A stretch of DNA of 64,000 nucleotides from assembly GCF_030687495.1 (NCBI RefSeq), contig NZ_CP117435.1, positions 3,724,501 to 3,788,500 of the forward strand. Reading direction: 5' to 3'. The first letter of the stretch is position 1. Each line of letters starts with the position of its first letter. The notes under the pieces are model-generated. The model saw only the letters and a list, made by a program, of their open reading frames with translations, searched no databases and was not told the DNA's origin. Source of the DNA: Pseudomonas sp. FP453. Its GTDB lineage: Bacteria > Pseudomonadota > Gammaproteobacteria > Pseudomonadales > Pseudomonadaceae. Below, one piece after another: positions 11,236 to 20,414 of the stretch. A program made the translations under genes and the position numbers.

Positions 11236-12768
11236 ATGATTCTGCCCTGGCTAATCCTGATCCCCTTTATCGGCGGCCTGCTCTGCTGGATGGGTGAACG
11301 CTTCGGCGCCACCCTCCCCCGCTGGATTGCGTTGCTGACCATGTCCCTGGAACTCGCACTCGGCCTCTGGCTGTGGGCCCATGGCGACTATTCATTCGCT
11401 CCGGCACCGGGTGTCGATCCAACGTTCGCGCTTGAATTCAAGCACGTGTGGATCCAGCGCTTCGGCATCAACGTGCACCTGGCCCTCGACGGCCTGTCGC
11501 TGTTGATGATCCTGCTGACCGGCCTGCTGGGTATCCTCTCGGTACTCTGCTCGTGGAAAGAGATCCAGCGTCACGTGGGCTTCTTCCACCTGAACCTGAT
11601 GTGGATCCTGGGCGGTGTGGTTGGCGTGTTCCTCGCCCTCGACCTGTTCATGTTCTTCTTCTTCTGGGAAATGATGCTGGTGCCGATGTACTTCCTCATC
11701 GCGCTCTGGGGTCACAGTTCTTCGGACGGCAAGAAAACCCGGATCTACGCGGCGACCAAGTTCTTCATCTTCACCCAGGCCTCCGGCCTGATCATGTTGG
11801 TGGCGATCCTGGGTCTGGTACTGGTCAACTTCAACACCACCGGCGTGATCACGTTCAACTACGCCGACCTGTTGAAAACCAAGATGTCCCTGACCACCGA
11901 GTACATCCTGATGCTGGGCTTCTTCATCGCCTTCGCGGTGAAGCTGCCGGTGGTGCCGTTCCACTCCTGGTTGCCTGACGCTCACGCCCAGGCGCCGACC
12001 GCGGGTTCCGTGGACCTGGCCGGTATCCTGCTGAAAACCGCGGCCTACGGCCTGCTGCGTTTCGCCCTGCCGCTGTTCCCGAATGCCTCGGCCGAGTTCG
12101 CGCCGATCGCCATGACCCTGGGTCTGATCGGGATCTTCTACGGTGCGTTCCTGGCCTTCGCCCAAACCGATATCAAGCGTCTGATTGCCTTCTCGTCCGT
12201 TTCCCACATGGGCTTCGTACTGATCGGCATCTACTCCGGTAGCCAGCTCGCGCTACAAGGCGCCGTGATCCAGATGTTGGCCCACGGTGTTTCCGCCGCT
12301 GCGCTGTTTATCCTGAGTGGCCAGTTGTACGAGCGCCTGCACACCCGTGACATGCGTGAAATGGGTGGCGTGTGGTCGCGCATCGCGTACCTGCCGGCGA
12401 TCAGCCTGTTCTTCGCTGCGGCCTCCCTGGGCTTGCCGGGTACCGGCAACTTCATCGGCGAGTTCCTGATCCTGATGGGTGCCTTCGTGCAGACGCCGTG
12501 GATCAGTGCCATTGCGACGTCCGGCCTGGTGTTCGGTTCGGTCTACTCGTTGATCATGATCCACCGCGCCTACTTCGGCCCGGCCAAGTCCGACACCGTC
12601 CTGCAAGGGATGGATGCTCGCGAACTGATCATGGTGCTCGGCCTTGCTGTGCTGCTGATCTACATCGGCGTGTACCCGCAACCGTTCCTGGACACTTCTG
12701 CCGCGACGATGCATGGCGTGCAGCAGTGGTTCGGCACCGCCTTCTCTCAACTCGCTTCGGCCCGGTAA
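11236..12768 (+). CDS. nuoM: NADH-quinone oxidoreductase subunit M (NuoM)
   Basis: 510-residue antiporter-like proton-translocating subunit of complex I, related to MrpD. It has about 14 hydrophobic helices, the [20 protein letters not shown] segment with its conserved glutamate, and the channel motif [20 protein letters not shown] followed by [20 protein letters not shown]. The start follows AAAGGAAAC in the 49-base gap after nuoL, which shows no terminator. Confidence 0.96.
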   Translation: MILPWLILIPFIGGLLCWMGERFGATLPRWIALLTMSLELALGLWLWAHGDYSFAPAPGVDPTFALEFKHVWIQRFGINVHLALDGLSLLMILLTGLLGILSVLCSWKEIQRHVGFFHLNLMWILGGVVGVFLALDLFMFFFFWEMMLVPMYFLIALWGHSSSDGKKTRIYAATKFFIFTQASGLIMLVAILGLVLVNFNTTGVITFNYADLLKTKMSLTTEYILMLGFFIAFAVKLPVVPFHSWLPDAHAQAPTAGSVDLAGILLKTAAYGLLRFALPLFPNASAEFAPIAMTLGLIGIFYGAFLAFAQTDIKRLIAFSSVSHMGFVLIGIYSGSQLALQGAVIQMLAHGVSAAALFILSGQLYERLHTRDMREMGGVWSRIAYLPAISLFFAAASLGLPGTGNFIGEFLILMGAFVQTPWISAIATSGLVFGSVYSLIMIHRAYFGPAKSDTVLQGMDARELIMVLGLAVLLIYIGVYPQPFLDTSAATMHGVQQWFGTAFSQLASAR

Positions 12769-12775
12769 GAGCGCT

Positions 12776-14239
12776 ATGGAATTCACGATCCAACACTTTA
12801 TCGCGCTTGCGCCGCTGCTGATTACCAGCCTCACCGTTGTCGCGGTGATGCTGGCCATCGCCTGGCGCCGCAATCACTCGCAAACGTTCCTGCTGTCCTG
12901 CGCCGGGTTGAACCTGGCCCTGCTGTCGATCATTCCGGCCCTCAAGGTCGCACCACTGGCGGTCACGCCACTGATGATGGTCGATGACTTCGCCCTGCTG
13001 TACATCGCGCTGATCCTGGTGGCCACGTTGGCCTGCGTCACCCTCGCCCACGCCTACCTCGGCGAAGGCGGCACCGGCTACCCAGGCAACCGCGAAGAGC
13101 TGTACCTGCTGATCCTGCTGGCTGCGGCCGGTGGCATCGTGCTGGTCAGCGCGCAGCACCTGGCGGGCCTGTTCATCGGCTTGGAACTGCTGTCGATCCC
13201 GACCTACGGCCTGGTGGCCTATGCCTTCTTCAACAAGCGCTCTTTGGAAGCCGGCATCAAGTACATGGTGCTGTCGGCGGCGGGTTCCGCGTTCCTGTTG
13301 TTCGGTATGGCCCTGCTCTACGCCGAAGCCGGCAGCCTGAGCTTCACCGGTATCGGCCACGCCCTGGCCGCCACCGGCATGCCTGCACCGATTGCCCAAC
13401 TGGGCCTGGCGATGATGCTGATCGGCCTGGCGTTCAAGCTGTCGCTGGTGCCGTTCCACTTGTGGACCCCGGACGTGTACGAAGGCGCCCCGGCGCCGGT
13501 GGCCGCGTTCCTGGCCACCGCGTCGAAAGTGGCTGTGTTTGCGGTGATGGTGCGTCTGTTCCAGATCTCCCCTGCTGCCAACACCGGCGTGTTGAGCGAC
13601 GTACTGACCGTGATCGCCATTGCGTCGATCCTGTTCGGTAACCTGCTGGCCCTGACCCAGAACAACCTCAAGCGTCTGCTGGGTTACTCCTCCATCGCGC
13701 ACTTCGGCTACCTGCTGATCGCCCTGGTGGCGAGCAAAGGCTTGGCCGTGGAAGCCATGGGCGTGTACCTGGTCACCTACGTGATCACCAGCCTGGGTGC
13801 ATTCGGTGTGATCACGCTGATGTCCTCGCCGTTCAAAGGCCGTGACGCCGACGCCCTGTACGAGTATCGCGGCCTGTTCTGGCGCCGTCCGTACCTGACC
13901 GCCGTACTCACCGTGATGATGCTGTCCCTGGCCGGCATTCCACTGACTGCGGGCTTTATCGGCAAGTTCTACATCGTCGCCACCGGCGTTGAAGCCCACG
14001 AATGGTGGTTGGTTGCCTCCCTCGTGCTGGGTAGCGCCATCGGCGTGTTCTACTACTTGCGCGTGATGGTCACCCTGTACCTGATCGAGCCAAACCTGCG
14101 CCGTGTGGATGCCGAGCTGCATTGGGAACAGAAGGCAGGCGGCGTGATGCTGCTGGCCATCGCCCTGCTCGCGTTCTTCCTGGGTGTGTACCCACAACCG
14201 TTGCTCACTTTGGTGCAGCATGCGGTGTTGGGCGTTTGA
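12776..14239 (+). CDS. nuoN: NADH-quinone oxidoreductase subunit N (NuoN)
   Basis: 487-residue antiporter-like membrane subunit and last gene of the complex I operon. It has the family motif [20 protein letters not shown] followed by [15 protein letters not shown]. The ATG at 12776 (protein [11 protein letters not shown]) is chosen, because earlier in-frame codons overlap nuoM heavily and would add non-hydrophobic residues. It begins seven bases after nuoM and is followed after 22 bases by a strong terminator. Confidence 0.95.
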   Translation: MEFTIQHFIALAPLLITSLTVVAVMLAIAWRRNHSQTFLLSCAGLNLALLSIIPALKVAPLAVTPLMMVDDFALLYIALILVATLACVTLAHAYLGEGGTGYPGNREELYLLILLAAAGGIVLVSAQHLAGLFIGLELLSIPTYGLVAYAFFNKRSLEAGIKYMVLSAAGSAFLLFGMALLYAEAGSLSFTGIGHALAATGMPAPIAQLGLAMMLIGLAFKLSLVPFHLWTPDVYEGAPAPVAAFLATASKVAVFAVMVRLFQISPAANTGVLSDVLTVIAIASILFGNLLALTQNNLKRLLGYSSIAHFGYLLIALVASKGLAVEAMGVYLVTYVITSLGAFGVITLMSSPFKGRDADALYEYRGLFWRRPYLTAVLTVMMLSLAGIPLTAGFIGKFYIVATGVEAHEWWLVASLVLGSAIGVFYYLRVMVTLYLIEPNLRRVDAELHWEQKAGGVMLLAIALLAFFLGVYPQPLLTLVQHAVLGV

Positions 14240-14261
14240 TCGCTTAAGTCACTGCGGTAAA

Positions 14262-14289
14262 CAAAACGGCGCCTTCGGGCGCCGTTTTG
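14262..14289 (+). terminator. Rho-independent terminator of the nuo operon
   Basis: A perfect 12-base-pair stem (CAAAACGGCGCC with GGCGCCGTTTTG) around a TTCG tetraloop, ending in TTTTG. It begins 23 bases after the nuoN stop codon. Because the stem carries AAAA on its left side, it could also stop transcription from the opposite direction. Confidence 0.9.
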
Positions 14290-14325
14290 CGTTTGTTGCG
14301 ATAAGTAAATGCCTGAAGGCATTCC

Positions 14326-14355
14326 TGTGGCGAGGGAGCTTGCTCCCTCGCCACA
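14326..14355. repeat. REP-type palindrome
   Basis: A perfect palindromic hairpin, TGTGGCGAGGGAGC, TT, GCTCCCTCGCCACA. This sequence type is a common extragenic palindrome in P. fluorescens-group genomes. It differs in sequence from the TTGCCTGCGAT class found elsewhere in the window, so at least two REP classes are present. Confidence 0.75.
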
Positions 14356-14487
14356 ACTATGTGCTTGGCCGTTGCGCGAATGCAGATCGGATTTTTCTGA
14401 CTGAACGTATATCTGCTGACTGGCATCCAGCTCCTCGGAGCTAAACGTAAAGTGTCCGTCGCATACGCAAACTACGTAGGAAAAACC

Positions 14488-14802
14488 ATGAAACGTGACA
14501 TCTTTTCCGAATTGGTCGAAGGCTTCGACACGCTGGCAAACAAACGCCAAGGCAAAGTCACCCTACGGACCCACAAGGTTCAACTAAACAAACTCTCACC
14601 CCTTACCGCCGAAGAAGTGGTCGCCGTACGCCAACAGCTCAACCTCTCCCGCTCGGTATTTGCCATGTATCTGCGCACCAATACCCGCACGCTGGAGAAC
14701 TGGGAGCAAGGCCGGGCCAAACCCAATGCCCAGGCAGTGACCTTGATCCGCCTGGTGGAGCGTTTTCCGGAAACCATGGCGCAACTTGCTGCATTGAGTT
14801 AA
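14488..14802 (+). CDS. Helix-turn-helix antitoxin-like regulator, apparently without its toxin
   Basis: 104-residue DNA-binding protein with an XRE/HigA-MqsA-like helix-turn-helix in its C-terminal half (about residues 45-85: SRSVFAMYLRTNTRTLENWE). This protein family is usually the second gene of a toxin-antitoxin pair, behind a RelE/HigB-like nuclease gene. Here the 200 bases upstream contain only the nuo terminator and a REP palindrome, and no toxin-like coding region was found on either side. The start at 14488 (MKRDIFSELVEGF) follows TAGGAA; an earlier in-frame codon at 14452 lacks support. Family membership is recognised from sequence; the DNA target is unknown. Confidence 0.75.
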   Translation: MKRDIFSELVEGFDTLANKRQGKVTLRTHKVQLNKLSPLTAEEVVAVRQQLNLSRSVFAMYLRTNTRTLENWEQGRAKPNAQAVTLIRLVERFPETMAQLAALS

Positions 14803-14815
14803 CACCCCATACCCG

Positions 14816-14900
14816 TGTGGAGCTTGCCCGCGAATGCGGTGGTTCAGTGCCAGAGGTGGTGACTGATACGCCGCCATCGCGGGCAAGCCCGCTCCCACAG
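14816..14900. repeat. REPIN-like pair (TTGCCCGCGA class)
   Basis: Two REP sequences in inverted orientation: GTGGAGCTTGCCCGCGA on the left and TCGCGGGCAAGCCCGCTCCCAC on the right, about 40 bases apart. The left arm lacks a few bases of the stem, so this copy is imperfect. REPINs of this kind are moved by RAYT transposases in pseudomonads; none is encoded in this window. Confidence 0.75.
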
Positions 14901-14924
14901 GGGATCGGGTTCACATCACCCAAC

Positions 14925-14952
14925 TGTGGGAGCTGGCTTGCCTGCGATGGCG
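14925..14952 (+). repeat. Single REP half (TTGCCTGCGAT class)
   Basis: TGTGGGAGCTGGCTTGCCTG followed by CGATGGCG, one half of the REPIN found at six other places in this window. No inverted partner follows; the next gene's stop codon is only 27 bases away. Confidence 0.75.
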
Positions 14953-14978
14953 CTAGATCAGTTGCATCGGTGCTGGCG

Positions 14979-15731
14979 TCAGAACGCGATCCCGACCTTC
15001 ACCCCATACTCATCCCGCTTGAGCCTGGTGTTATCCGCCACTTCCGAGTCTTCATCCAGCTTGTACTCGGTGCGGGTGTAGTACAGGCCCGCGACCACGG
15101 GCAGGTCGCCCTTCTGGTTCATCAGCAAGCTGACTTCGGCGTAGGGGTTGGTGCGGTCCTTGAGGTCCACGGTGTCGCTGCCCAGGCCGTCCACCTTGAT
15201 CTTGGCACGACTGTCGAGGGTGCGACGGGCGCCGGCTTCGACGCGCAGGGTCATGTCATCGAACTGGTGGTTGTAGCCCAGGGCTGCCTTGGCAAATGGC
15301 GATTTGCTGGTGAGTTCCAGGTCTTCGTTGTTGGAGTCCAGCTCGTAGCGGGTCCAGCTGTAGCCGCCGCCGGCAATCACATCGACCGAGTTGCGCGCAT
15401 CCAGCGCGGCACGCCAGCCGAGGTCCAGGTCGGCCTGGCCGTCCTTGAGCTTGTTGTCGCTCTTTTTGCCGTACTTGGCGCTAACGCCCGCCTGGTAGAT
15501 AAAGCCGGACTCAGCGGTGAGTTTGTTGCCGAAGTTATAGAACAGGCCCGCTTCGGGCATGTTGTCCTTGTCACTCTGGCTGCCGCCTTCGAGCTTGAAG
15601 TCGTTGTAGGCGCCCAGGATACCGAAGGTGGAAATCGGCCCCGTAGGCGGTGCGGCGAACACCATGGCAGGCGCTGCGACTAACGCAAATACCGAGGTGT
15701 TCTTGAGGAATTTTCCGAATAGCTTGGACAT
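14979..15731 (-). CDS. Outer-membrane beta-barrel protein
   Basis: 250-residue exported protein with a clear signal peptide (residues 1-26, cleavage after VFA) and a body of alternating short beta-strand-like segments ending in the C-terminal phenylalanine (VKVGIAF) typical of Bam-assembled barrels. It probably forms an eight- to ten-stranded porin-like barrel. I cannot assign it to a named family or a ligand. AAGGAG lies about ten bases before the ATG. It is monocistronic by context, since the next minus-strand gene begins over 130 bases away upstream. Confidence 0.7.
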   Translation of the reverse strand: MSKLFGKFLKNTSVFALVAAPAMVFAAPPTGPISTFGILGAYNDFKLEGGSQSDKDNMPEAGLFYNFGNKLTAESGFIYQAGVSAKYGKKSDNKLKDGQADLDLGWRAALDARNSVDVIAGGGYSWTRYELDSNNEDLELTSKSPFAKAALGYNHQFDDMTLRVEAGARRTLDSRAKIKVDGLGSDTVDLKDRTNPYAEVSLLMNQKGDLPVVAGLYYTRTEYKLDEDSEVADNTRLKRDEYGVKVGIAF

Positions 15732-15864
15732 CGTTTTACAACTCCTTGTCTGGTGAGCAAATTACTCCGGAACCGCTTCGAGCCTAAATGTAGGAAAAAG
15801 GTTCGCATTCATTTGCGCAGACAGAGAGATAAAACGGTTCAGCGATGGCTCTATCTCGATATTT

Positions 15865-16692
15865 CTAGCTAGACGCCACTATCTGGCTATCGATTTTTTC
15901 AACCAGCGACCCGTCTACCGGCAAGCGAATCCCAAAGGTTTCCCTGAGCAGCACCAAGAGTTCATCTGCCTGTTTAATCGTGCGTTTCTTACTGGGCCGA
16001 TCAAGGTAGTGGACCGCATAGTGGGCGTTGTTCAACGTGTAGCGCTTGCCCGGCGCCAACAGCGCCACTTTCAACTGGCCCAGGAACGGCGACCCAGGAT
16101 GGGTGGACACGTACCAGTTGCCGATTTCGTAGTCGATATCCGCCTGCACTTGCAGGTCGAACACGTACAGCCCGCGCCATTCCCCGGCGACTTCAGCCCA
16201 TAACGTGTAGCTGTCGTCCGCATTGTGCGTCAGGCGATAGAACTCGTGAGCCGTGGCTTGATCCGCTTCGCTGTCCAGCAACAAAGGGCCGCTGGGCACC
16301 ATGCCGCCAAAGCCGACGTCGGTGATGTAGCGCACGCCGTCCAGGGTCACCAGGGTCAAGCGATGGGTGCGTGCCGTGCGTGCATCCGGCGGCCCGCCCA
16401 TGACCACACGGCCGGTGATGCCGCGCGCGTCAAAACCGAGCTCCTGCAACAAGGCCAGGAACATCTGGTTCAACTCATAGCAATACCCCCCTCGCCCATC
16501 GAGCAGCACTTTGCGCTCGACGCTGGCCAGGTCGATGGGCACCGGCTGGTGCAGCAAGGTGGACAGGCTTTCAAAGGCAAAGACGCACACATGGCGCAGT
16601 TGCAGGCCCCGCAGGTTGTCCAGGGTGGGCGCTGGGGGCTTGCTGTAGCCAAGGCGCTGCAGGTAAAGCTGCGAATGGGTCAGGTCGGGCAT
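15865..16692 (-). CDS. nhoA: Arylamine N-acetyltransferase
   Basis: 275-residue enzyme that transfers acetyl from acetyl-CoA to arylamines and hydroxylamines. The complete catalytic triad is visible: Cys71 in RGGYCYELN, His110 in ARTHRLTLV and Asp125 in YITDVGFGG. The ATG at 16692 (MPDLTHSQLYL) is chosen because AAGGA lies seven bases before it and family members begin this way; an upstream in-frame start would add 25 residues of unlikely sequence. It stands alone, divergent from the DUF6555 gene. Confidence 0.9.
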   Translation of the reverse strand: MPDLTHSQLYLQRLGYSKPPAPTLDNLRGLQLRHVCVFAFESLSTLLHQPVPIDLASVERKVLLDGRGGYCYELNQMFLALLQELGFDARGITGRVVMGGPPDARTARTHRLTLVTLDGVRYITDVGFGGMVPSGPLLLDSEADQATAHEFYRLTHNADDSYTLWAEVAGEWRGLYVFDLQVQADIDYEIGNWYVSTHPGSPFLGQLKVALLAPGKRYTLNNAHYAVHYLDRPSKKRTIKQADELLVLLRETFGIRLPVDGSLVEKIDSQIVASS

Positions 16693-16825
16693 GGCGCAGT
16701 CCTTGGGCACAATCGTTGGGCACAGTGCAGAGGCGACACTATGCCGCGCCGACGTGCAGATTGTCATTTTGAATGAACCTTTTTGAACGCCGCCCTATCC
16801 ATTTATAACAACACAGGGAGGCAAC

Positions 16826-17062
16826 ATGAGTAGCGCAAAAATCTACACGATCAATTACCAACTACACGGTCAACCGAAGTCCTTTGTGGTACGCGCCGAC
16901 GTGATGAACAACGCCGAGGCCTGGCATTGGGCGGCAGTGGACGCCGACATTGCCCACGTGAGCCGCATCGGCCGTGTCGGTCACGAGCAAGTGAAAAAGA
17001 CCACCCGGCCCTGGGCGGAGAAATTCGGCGTCACCGAGGTGACGTGGACCGCGCCCAAGTAA
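16826..17062 (+). CDS. DUF6555-like small protein
   Basis: 78-residue protein of unknown function, recognised as resembling the short Pseudomonas proteins grouped as DUF6555. It has no signal peptide or membrane helix and is moderately basic, with tryptophan-containing segments (AWHWAAVDAD and PWAEKFG). A strong Shine-Dalgarno GGGAGG lies before the ATG and a terminator follows immediately, so it is a single-gene transcript. Confidence 0.75.
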   Translation: MSSAKIYTINYQLHGQPKSFVVRADVMNNAEAWHWAAVDADIAHVSRIGRVGHEQVKKTTRPWAEKFGVTEVTWTAPK

Positions 17063-17064
17063 CC

Positions 17065-17091
17065 AAAAGCCCCGCCGAAGCGGGGCTCTTC
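17065..17091 (+). terminator. Rho-independent terminator after the DUF6555-like gene
   Basis: AGCCCCGC and GCGGGGCT form a perfect eight-pair stem with a CGAA loop, preceded by AAA and followed by CTT. It starts two bases after the stop codon. Confidence 0.75.
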
Positions 17092-17140
17092 ATGTGCGAT
17101 GTGCGAAGATGCGCGCCTACGCCACTGGAGACCGCCCCGG

Positions 17141-17659
17141 ATGTTCGAGCTCAAACCCTGCGACCCTGTCACCTACCGCCGCCAAACCCGCCGCAGCACG
17201 CTGATCGTGGCAGTGCTGTTCCTGGCGCTGGCGATGTTGCTGTCGAGCCTGGCGGTGATGCTGTTCGGCGAACCGGGCGGTGACAACTTCCGCTTCAACG
17301 TCGGCGGCGTCTTTGCCGGCGTACTGATCACCCTGGCCCTGGTGCGCGGCCCGTTCTGGACCCAGCCGTGGCTGGCGCCCGCGGTGTATGGCTGGCAGCT
17401 CAAGCGCAGCCTGATGAGCGTGACCAATGTGATGCACAAGGTTACCGAACGTGTGCAGGCCAATGACCCGACGGCGATCAAGCTGCTGCGTTTCTACCAC
17501 CTGGGGCTGACGCAGATGCATGCCCTGGACGCCAACTCCAGCGCCCAGGCGCAACTGCTCAGCGAAGTCGAGGCGCACAAGGCGAAAATGCAGGCGCTGG
17601 GCATCGACACCGAACAAACGCGCCTTGATCCGGCGTGGCTGGAACACCTGCGCAGCTAG
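17141..17659 (+). CDS. DUF3087-like membrane protein
   Basis: 172-residue protein matching the DUF3087 type: a short cytoplasmic N-terminus, two hydrophobic helices (about residues 20-42 and 50-70), then a soluble alpha-helical tail rich in Gln, Ala and Leu. Function unknown. The ATG at 17141 (MFELKPCDPV) follows TGGAG by ten bases; an upstream in-frame start at 17099 would precede the family-like N-terminus. Its stop codon overlaps the stop of the convergent MFS gene by four bases. Confidence 0.75.
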   Translation: MFELKPCDPVTYRRQTRRSTLIVAVLFLALAMLLSSLAVMLFGEPGGDNFRFNVGGVFAGVLITLALVRGPFWTQPWLAPAVYGWQLKRSLMSVTNVMHKVTERVQANDPTAIKLLRFYHLGLTQMHALDANSSAQAQLLSEVEAHKAKMQALGIDTEQTRLDPAWLEHLRS

Positions 17660-18783
17660 GCAACCCGCCCGGCGCGCCAACAAAACAGCGCACTCACCGC
17701 AATCGCCGCGCCGGCCAAACCAAACACCAGCGGCGCCGACGCCACCGGCAGCAGCAACCCCGCCAACAACGGCCCAAGGCCCGCGCCGATATCCCGCCAG
17801 ACCGCATTCGAGGCCAGCGCCGACACCCGCATCGCACCGGGGTTGCGCTCGGCCACCAAGGTAGTCACCAGCGGCAGTTGCAGCGCGCGCAACACCAGCA
17901 CCGCGGCCGCGCCGACAATCACCCAGTAGCTGGCAAACGCAGTCAGGGCCAGCGCACTCATGAACGAGAACAGCAGCAACATCGAGGTCGCGCCGAAACG
18001 CTGGGCCGCGCGCCCGCCCAGTGGGCTCAGGAGCATTTCCGAGACATAACGCAGCGCCATCAACCCGCCGGCAATCAGTACCGCGTCGCCGCCAAGAATC
18101 TTCTGCGCCTGGATCGACAGGCCAAAGATAAACAGCCCATCCAACGCCACGCCTTCGATAAACGACCACATCGCCACGCTGTCTGGCCACTTGAAGCGTC
18201 GCCCGCCACTGTGCAGATCATGGCCGGCGACGGGCAAGCCGCGCGCCACCCACAGGCCCACCAGGCAGCAACCGGCGAGGATCAGAAAGATCGGGCGCGG
18301 CCCGGCCCACAACGTCAGCCAACCACCCAGCGGCAGCGCGAGCATCGGCCCGAGGGCGATCACTGCCCGTGAGCGTCCGGCCCGGCGTGCTGCGCCCGCA
18401 GGTTCCGACGTCGCCAGCACTTGGGTCGAGAGGTTCAACGCGGCAAAACACAGGCCCCAGACCAACCGCAAGCCCAGCAACGCGGCAAAGCCCGACAGCA
18501 TCGAGTTGCCCAAGGCGCACAGTGTCGCGGCGCCGGCGGCGATCATGCAGGTCAGGCGGTCGCCGTTGTGTGCGTAGAAATTCAACACATGCCGGTAGCC
18601 GAAAATCCGCACCAGGCGGTTGGCCGCCAGCAATACCCCGGCCTGGGCCAGCGTGATGCCGAAGGCCTGGGACTCCATCGGCAGCAGCAGGTACAGCAGC
18701 ACATCGCTGGGCAGGCATAACGCCAGGGTCAGCGCAGCGCGGCGGGATTGGGTGTCAGCAGTGCGTTGGGCCAGGGCGGTCAT
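17656..18783 (-). CDS. MFS transporter, 12-helix type
   Basis: 375-residue major facilitator superfamily permease with roughly 11-12 hydrophobic helices. It begins with a short cytoplasmic segment (MTALAQRTADTQSRR) and is compact for the superfamily. The substrate cannot be inferred. It is downstream of a second, unrelated-looking MFS gene on the same strand with a 57-base gap, so the two may be cotranscribed. The 3' end overlaps the stop of the DUF3087-like gene. Confidence 0.85.
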   Translation of the reverse strand: MTALAQRTADTQSRRAALTLALCLPSDVLLYLLLPMESQAFGITLAQAGVLLAANRLVRIFGYRHVLNFYAHNGDRLTCMIAAGAATLCALGNSMLSGFAALLGLRLVWGLCFAALNLSTQVLATSEPAGAARRAGRSRAVIALGPMLALPLGGWLTLWAGPRPIFLILAGCCLVGLWVARGLPVAGHDLHSGGRRFKWPDSVAMWSFIEGVALDGLFIFGLSIQAQKILGGDAVLIAGGLMALRYVSEMLLSPLGGRAAQRFGATSMLLLFSFMSALALTAFASYWVIVGAAAVLVLRALQLPLVTTLVAERNPGAMRVSALASNAVWRDIGAGLGPLLAGLLLPVASAPLVFGLAGAAIAVSALFCWRAGRVA

Positions 18784-18840
18784 AAATCTGAAACATCCCG
18801 AAATATTCAGGTCGCCACGGTAGCCCTCCCCCCGCGTGTT

Positions 18841-20217
18841 TTACAACGGTCCAGCGGGCTTTTTTCCATAGGGCAGTAAACGCAACACGCTGGCCACGGC
18901 GCCCACCAACGCAAACACGCAACCCAGCCACAACGCCGTTTGCGGGCCGTTGTCGACGAACAGGTGGAAACACAGCGCCACCAGCGACGCCCCCAGCGTC
19001 TGCCCCAGCAACCGCGAAATCGCCACGATGCCGCTGGCCCCACCGCTGCGGGAGAGCGGCGCGCTGGTCATGATGGCCTTGAGGTTGGGCGACTGGAAGA
19101 ACCCAAAACCGGCCCCGCACAGGGCCATGCGCCAGCCAATATCCCAGGCCGGCGCTTCATTGCCCAGGCTGGCCAACGCCGCCATGCCCAGGCTGAGCAT
19201 CAACAGGCCTATGCCGCACAGCGCGCCCAGCGACACGCGGTCCGCCAGGCGCCCCGCCACCAGCGCCATCACCGCCACCACGGCCGGCCACGGTGTCATC
19301 AGAAAACCGGTTTCCACCTGGCTATGCCCCAGCACTGCCTGCAACAGGAACGGCAACGACACAAACGCCAGGCCCTGGGCACTGAAGGCGCAAATCGCGG
19401 TGAGGGAGGACAAGGCAAACACCGGTCGTTTGAACAGGTCCACCGCCAGCATCGGCGCCGGATGCCCGGCCTGGCGGCGCAGCAGCAAGGCGCCGCACAG
19501 CAACGCCACCGCGATCAAGCCCAGGGTCAACGCGCCCTGGGCACCATGCACCGCCGTGCCCAGGCCCAACACCAGCAGGGCGAACAACCCGGCACACAGC
19601 ACTGCGGCGAGGCGGTCAAACGCGTGCCCGGTCATCGGCAGGGTCGGCAACGAGCGCAAACCCAAGGCCAGGGCCAACACCCCCAACGGCACATTGATCA
19701 GGTACAACCAGTGCCAGGTAGTGACCGACAGGATCGCCGACGCAGCCGTCGGCCCAAGGGTAAACGCCAACCCCACCACCAGCGAGTTATAGCCCAGGCC
19801 ACGCCCGAGCATGCGCGACGGATAGATATGCCGCAGCAACGCGGTGTTCACGCTCATGATCGCCGCCGCCCCGAGCCCCTGCACCACCCGCGCGGCGGTG
19901 AGGGTTTCCAGGGAACCGGCCAGCCCGCAAAACAGCGACGAGACGATAAACAGCAGCAACCCGCCGAGGTACACACGGCGATGTCCCAACACCTCGCTCA
20001 GCGACGCAAAGGGCAACACCGTGGCGATGATCGCCAGTTGATAGGCATTGACCACCCAGATCACCGAAGCCGAGTCGGTACCAATGCCCTCGGCCAAGGT
20101 CGGCAACGCCGTGTTGACGATGGCCGTGTCCAGAGTCGCCATGCCGATCCCCAGGGAGATCGCGATCACGGCCGGCAGGCGTTTATTGAGGGGCAGCCCA
20201 TCGGCAACTGAAGACAT
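18841..20217 (-). CDS. MFS exporter, DHA2 (14-helix) type
   Basis: 458-residue drug:proton antiporter-like permease. The N-terminal helix carries the DHA2-type motif around LDTAIVNTALPTLA, and the loop motif LSEVLGHRRVYLGG is present. Likely role is proton-driven efflux of small amphipathic compounds; the substrate is unknown. The ATG at 20217 (MSSVADGLPLNKRL) is chosen on N-terminal topology, since a longer upstream frame adds an implausible Cys/Arg-rich stretch. The Shine-Dalgarno is weak. It is divergent from the carbonic anhydrase gene with a 197-base spacer in which I see no clear operator. Confidence 0.85.
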   Translation of the reverse strand: MSSVADGLPLNKRLPAVIAISLGIGMATLDTAIVNTALPTLAEGIGTDSASVIWVVNAYQLAIIATVLPFASLSEVLGHRRVYLGGLLLFIVSSLFCGLAGSLETLTAARVVQGLGAAAIMSVNTALLRHIYPSRMLGRGLGYNSLVVGLAFTLGPTAASAILSVTTWHWLYLINVPLGVLALALGLRSLPTLPMTGHAFDRLAAVLCAGLFALLVLGLGTAVHGAQGALTLGLIAVALLCGALLLRRQAGHPAPMLAVDLFKRPVFALSSLTAICAFSAQGLAFVSLPFLLQAVLGHSQVETGFLMTPWPAVVAVMALVAGRLADRVSLGALCGIGLLMLSLGMAALASLGNEAPAWDIGWRMALCGAGFGFFQSPNLKAIMTSAPLSRSGGASGIVAISRLLGQTLGASLVALCFHLFVDNGPQTALWLGCVFALVGAVASVLRLLPYGKKPAGPL

Positions 20218-20414
20218 GAACAATCCGTACGGGTGGCAAAGGCGTCTAGAGTACGGGCAGCGGCAATTTTTTTCAGCGACCGATTGGCCAACTGTCAATA
20301 TCTTCATGTCCCGTGCCTACGTTTACACCATCATCAGAGGCCTCCTACAGCCTTGCGCAGCGTTGTTTGCAACCTTGGAACTTCTCTGTTCCAACCACCG
20401 CGAGAAGCCCATCG

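Noticed and set aside
14816..14952. CRISPR-like repeats
   Set aside because: The repeated units are inverted pairs of REP arms, not regularly spaced direct repeats with unique spacers, and no cas genes are present.
17656..20217. Two-component tandem MFS pump acting as a heterodimer
   Set aside because: The two neighbouring MFS proteins belong to different MFS branches (12- and 14-helix types), and MFS pumps normally act as single proteins.
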